DNA from: CAYGZM01 sp964354365
GTDB lineage: Bacteria; Planctomycetota; Phycisphaerae; Sedimentisphaerales; Anaerobacaceae
DNA: 7,768 nucleotides
Direction of reading: 5' to 3'
NCBI GenBank assembly: GCA_964354365.1
Contig: CAYGZM010000167.1
Location: 1 to 7,768 of the forward strand
The first letter of the stretch is position 1; every line of letters begins with the position of its first letter. Positions 6,346-7,768 of this stretch are shown here, one piece after another. The notes beneath the pieces are model-generated. The model had not been told where the DNA came from, ran no database searches, and saw only the letters and a program-made list of their open reading frames with translations. The position numbers were made by a program, and so were the translations under genes.

Positions 6346-6360
6346 GATTTTTCGGTCAAA
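6338..6360. promoter_or_regulatory. Inverted repeat over the ligase -35 box (possible operator)
   Basis: The 6-bp arms TTTGAC and GTCAAA (6338-6343 and 6355-6360) are separated by 11 bases. One arm covers most of the -35 hexamer, as expected of a repressor site. It is short enough to arise by chance, and no regulator gene is visible. Confidence 0.3.
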
Positions 6361-6372
6361 CGCTTGGCAATT

Positions 6373-7401
6373 TTACACTGATTGACAGGAAACGCGATAG
6401 AATCGGCCCTGTTCATCGGCGCCGAACTCAATCGGCAAAAACTGCTTTATCACTTCAATATTCGTTAAAAGGTGCGTGGAAATCTCGTTGGTTGTGTATG
6501 CGCCGCCGTTTGAGAGGGCCAAATAGACCAAAAGCTGGTCGGCCAGGAAGCGATCTACGGCGGCGCCGCTACCCAGGAAATCGGCGGCCAGTTTAACGAC
6601 TTCGCCGACGACTTTTTCGGAGGGCTTGGCGCGTTCACCAAAGGCGGTGAAGACGGTAGTCCGGCCGGCGCAACAGATTCGAATCATCACGCAGTTGCCC
6701 GGCCCGTCGGAATCTTCCACCTCGATATGCTCGACTTCTTCAATATCGAGCTTGCTTTTTAGCAACAGCTTTTCCTGGCGCCGGACGATATGCGCCGGGA
6801 GCCTGGCGGTGTATATCCGGGCGCGGATTTCAGAGTTCTCGCCCGGCTCAGGAAGCTCAATAGTTCGAGGCTGCTTTTCCTGGCGAGGCTCAATGTTGAA
6901 AGTCATTTTTCCGCCGCCAGCCGGGAAGAAGCCGTGCTTTATCAGCTTGCAGCCGGCGGAAAAACCGGCTGTTGCGATAGCCGGCGAGAAAGTCTCGTTC
7001 AGAAAATCAAAGGGCGGCGCCCACGGATTGTGCGTTCCGCCGGCGACGGTTACTCTCGATGGCTCTTGCGCGAGGAACAAAGCGGGCAGGACCGTTTGAA
7101 TCACCAAAGACGCGGAACCTGCTGAGCCTATATCAAAATGATAGTCGCCGCTGCGGACGGGGCCGGGCTGAAAATCGAGGACTTTCGAGCCCAAGGAATC
7201 GCCCCGGCATCGGCCATTGCTTATCTCGCACGCGGCGTGAACGCAGCTCAAATGCTGCTTGGCGAGTCCGGGATTGCGGCGGGCGGTGCGGATATTCGAG
7301 ATGCGCAAGGGCCGGCCCGTTATGCAGGACAAGGTCAGGCTCGTCCGCAGTATCTGGCCGCCGCCCTCGCCCTTGCTGCCGTCGATGAGAACCGCTTCCA
7401 T
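6373..7401 (-). CDS. rtcA: RNA 3'-terminal phosphate cyclase
   Basis: RtcA uses ATP to convert an RNA 3'-phosphate end to a 2',3'-cyclic phosphate through an enzyme-AMP and an RNA-AMP intermediate. The 342-residue protein matches the usual bacterial length of about 340. The N-terminal signature GEGGGQILRTSLTLS is at 11-25. The region around SGDYHFDIGSAGSASLVIQT (84-103) and GGTHNPWAPP (121-130) is typical, and the adenylated histidine is His310 in STHLLTN, equivalent to His309 of the E. coli enzyme. FLADQLLVYLAL (285-296) is also conserved, so the enzyme should be active. The ATG at 7401 is chosen because GAAGGA lies just upstream and the protein then begins directly at the first family strand (MEAVLIDGS); the earlier in-frame TTG at 7443 would overlap the upstream gene. 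The upstream kinase-like gene ends one base before this start, so the two are translationally coupled. No rtcB or rtcR is visible in the window. Confidence 0.95.
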   Translation of the reverse strand: MEAVLIDGSKGEGGGQILRTSLTLSCITGRPLRISNIRTARRNPGLAKQHLSCVHAACEISNGRCRGDSLGSKVLDFQPGPVRSGDYHFDIGSAGSASLVIQTVLPALFLAQEPSRVTVAGGTHNPWAPPFDFLNETFSPAIATAGFSAGCKLIKHGFFPAGGGKMTFNIEPRQEKQPRTIELPEPGENSEIRARIYTARLPAHIVRRQEKLLLKSKLDIEEVEHIEVEDSDGPGNCVMIRICCAGRTTVFTAFGERAKPSEKVVGEVVKLAADFLGSGAAVDRFLADQLLVYLALSNGGAYTTNEISTHLLTNIEVIKQFLPIEFGADEQGRFYRVSCQSV

Positions 7402-7402
7402 A

Positions 7403-7768
7403 CTATCCTTCACCAAAATCCGCTTGGGCGTCGCCAACAACAAGACAGCGGATTTGCCCGGCGTCGAGCCTGGGGCCCCGGACTACGACCAAGCCGTCGG
7501 CATCCTGCCATTTGCGTATCACGCCTACAGCCACGTCCTCGCCTTTCTGATTGCGAAGTCCGATAAGCCGACCGGGCAGGTTCTGCGGCGGAACGTCGCG
7601 CGTGCCCTGGACCGACAGGTCGGCCAGGTTCAGATTGTAACAGGCCGAATCGCGAAAATATATCTCGAATTGGCGTTGTCGATGCCTTCGCCGCTGTTGG
7701 GGCGATTTGGCGGATATTGACACCGGCGACTCAACCGGCTCCACGCGCGAACCACAAAATTTCAGGCC
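7403..7768 (-). CDS. Probable Clp1/Grc3-type polynucleotide 5'-hydroxyl kinase, C-terminal fragment
   Basis: The last 121 residues of a gene that enters from the right edge are visible; the frame stays open to 7768. Clp1/Grc3 kinases phosphorylate 5'-OH ends of RNA or DNA. The match rests on three C-terminal features. A PVSISAKSPQQRRRHR-type stretch, from a loop where family members have Ser/Arg-rich sequence, is followed by RQFEIYFRD, resembling the family's R..fe.YF pattern. After that comes a final beta-rich domain with LIGLRNQKGEDVAVGVI and LDAGQIRCLVVGDAQ, resembling the family's GL.d..G..lGiG and v..l.lG segments. The P-loop and catalytic Asp/His region would be outside the window, so the kinase call is an inference from weak similarity plus context. 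The gene ends TAG, T, then the rtcA ATG, and its last codons carry the rtcA ribosome site. The GTG at 7744 is internal and not a start. Alternative: an unrelated protein with a beta-rich tail. Confidence 0.55.
   Translation of the reverse strand, partial: GLKFCGSRVEPVESPVSISAKSPQQRRRHRQRQFEIYFRDSACYNLNLADLSVQGTRDVPPQNLPGRLIGLRNQKGEDVAVGVIRKWQDADGLVVVRGPRLDAGQIRCLVVGDAQADFGEG

Noticed and set aside
4463..7768. One operon of kinase, rtcA and ligase
   Set aside because: A 146-base AT-rich spacer with a good promoter separates rtcA from the ligase; read-through remains possible but is not needed.

Overview
The window looks like an assembled chromosomal piece from a Planctomycetota-type bacterium, plausibly of the Phycisphaerae/Sedimentisphaerales kind. 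This is inferred from gene content, not shown by a marker gene. Two exported proteins carry twin-arginine leaders (a sugar isomerase-like TIM barrel and a Gfo/Idh/MocA oxidoreductase), a PhoPQ-related (PqaA-type) hydrolase is present, and several GC-rich palindromic repeats lie between genes. Every supportable gene is on the minus strand, so the window reads biologically from right to left.

Right end (7768 to 6373): the C-terminal part of a probable Clp1/Grc3-type polynucleotide 5'-hydroxyl kinase runs in from outside the window. It is followed after one base by rtcA, the RNA 3'-terminal phosphate cyclase. The two are almost certainly co-transcribed and translationally coupled, forming a two-enzyme RNA end-modification unit. 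This is the most interesting part of the window.

Middle (6360 to 4463): a good sigma70-like promoter lies downstream of rtcA and drives an AMP-forming acyl-CoA-synthetase-type ligase with all core motifs of the ANL superfamily. A 28-codon open frame begins about where this transcript should begin, and its stop overlaps the ligase start (ATGA).

Next (4415 to 3008): a hairpin-bearing spacer, a promoter with a perfect TATAAT, and a Tat-exported Gfo/Idh/MocA oxidoreductase. Beyond it (2967 to 2284) is a spacer rich in palindromic repeats. A small zinc-ribbon protein of unknown function is bracketed by two direct copies of a roughly 49-bp repeat, one of which supplies its stop codon.

Left end (2125 to 146): a run of exactly 100 Ns interrupts what looks like one long frame. 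The two sides are different genes: a Tat-exported sugar phosphate isomerase/epimerase-like TIM barrel lacking its C-terminal tail, and a PqaA-type alpha/beta hydrolase lacking its N-terminus. The apparent 681-residue fusion is a scaffolding artefact. The isomerase, hydrolase and oxidoreductase probably all serve carbohydrate catabolism outside the cytoplasm, but their substrates cannot be read from the sequence. No tRNA, rRNA, CRISPR array, transposase or integrase was seen.
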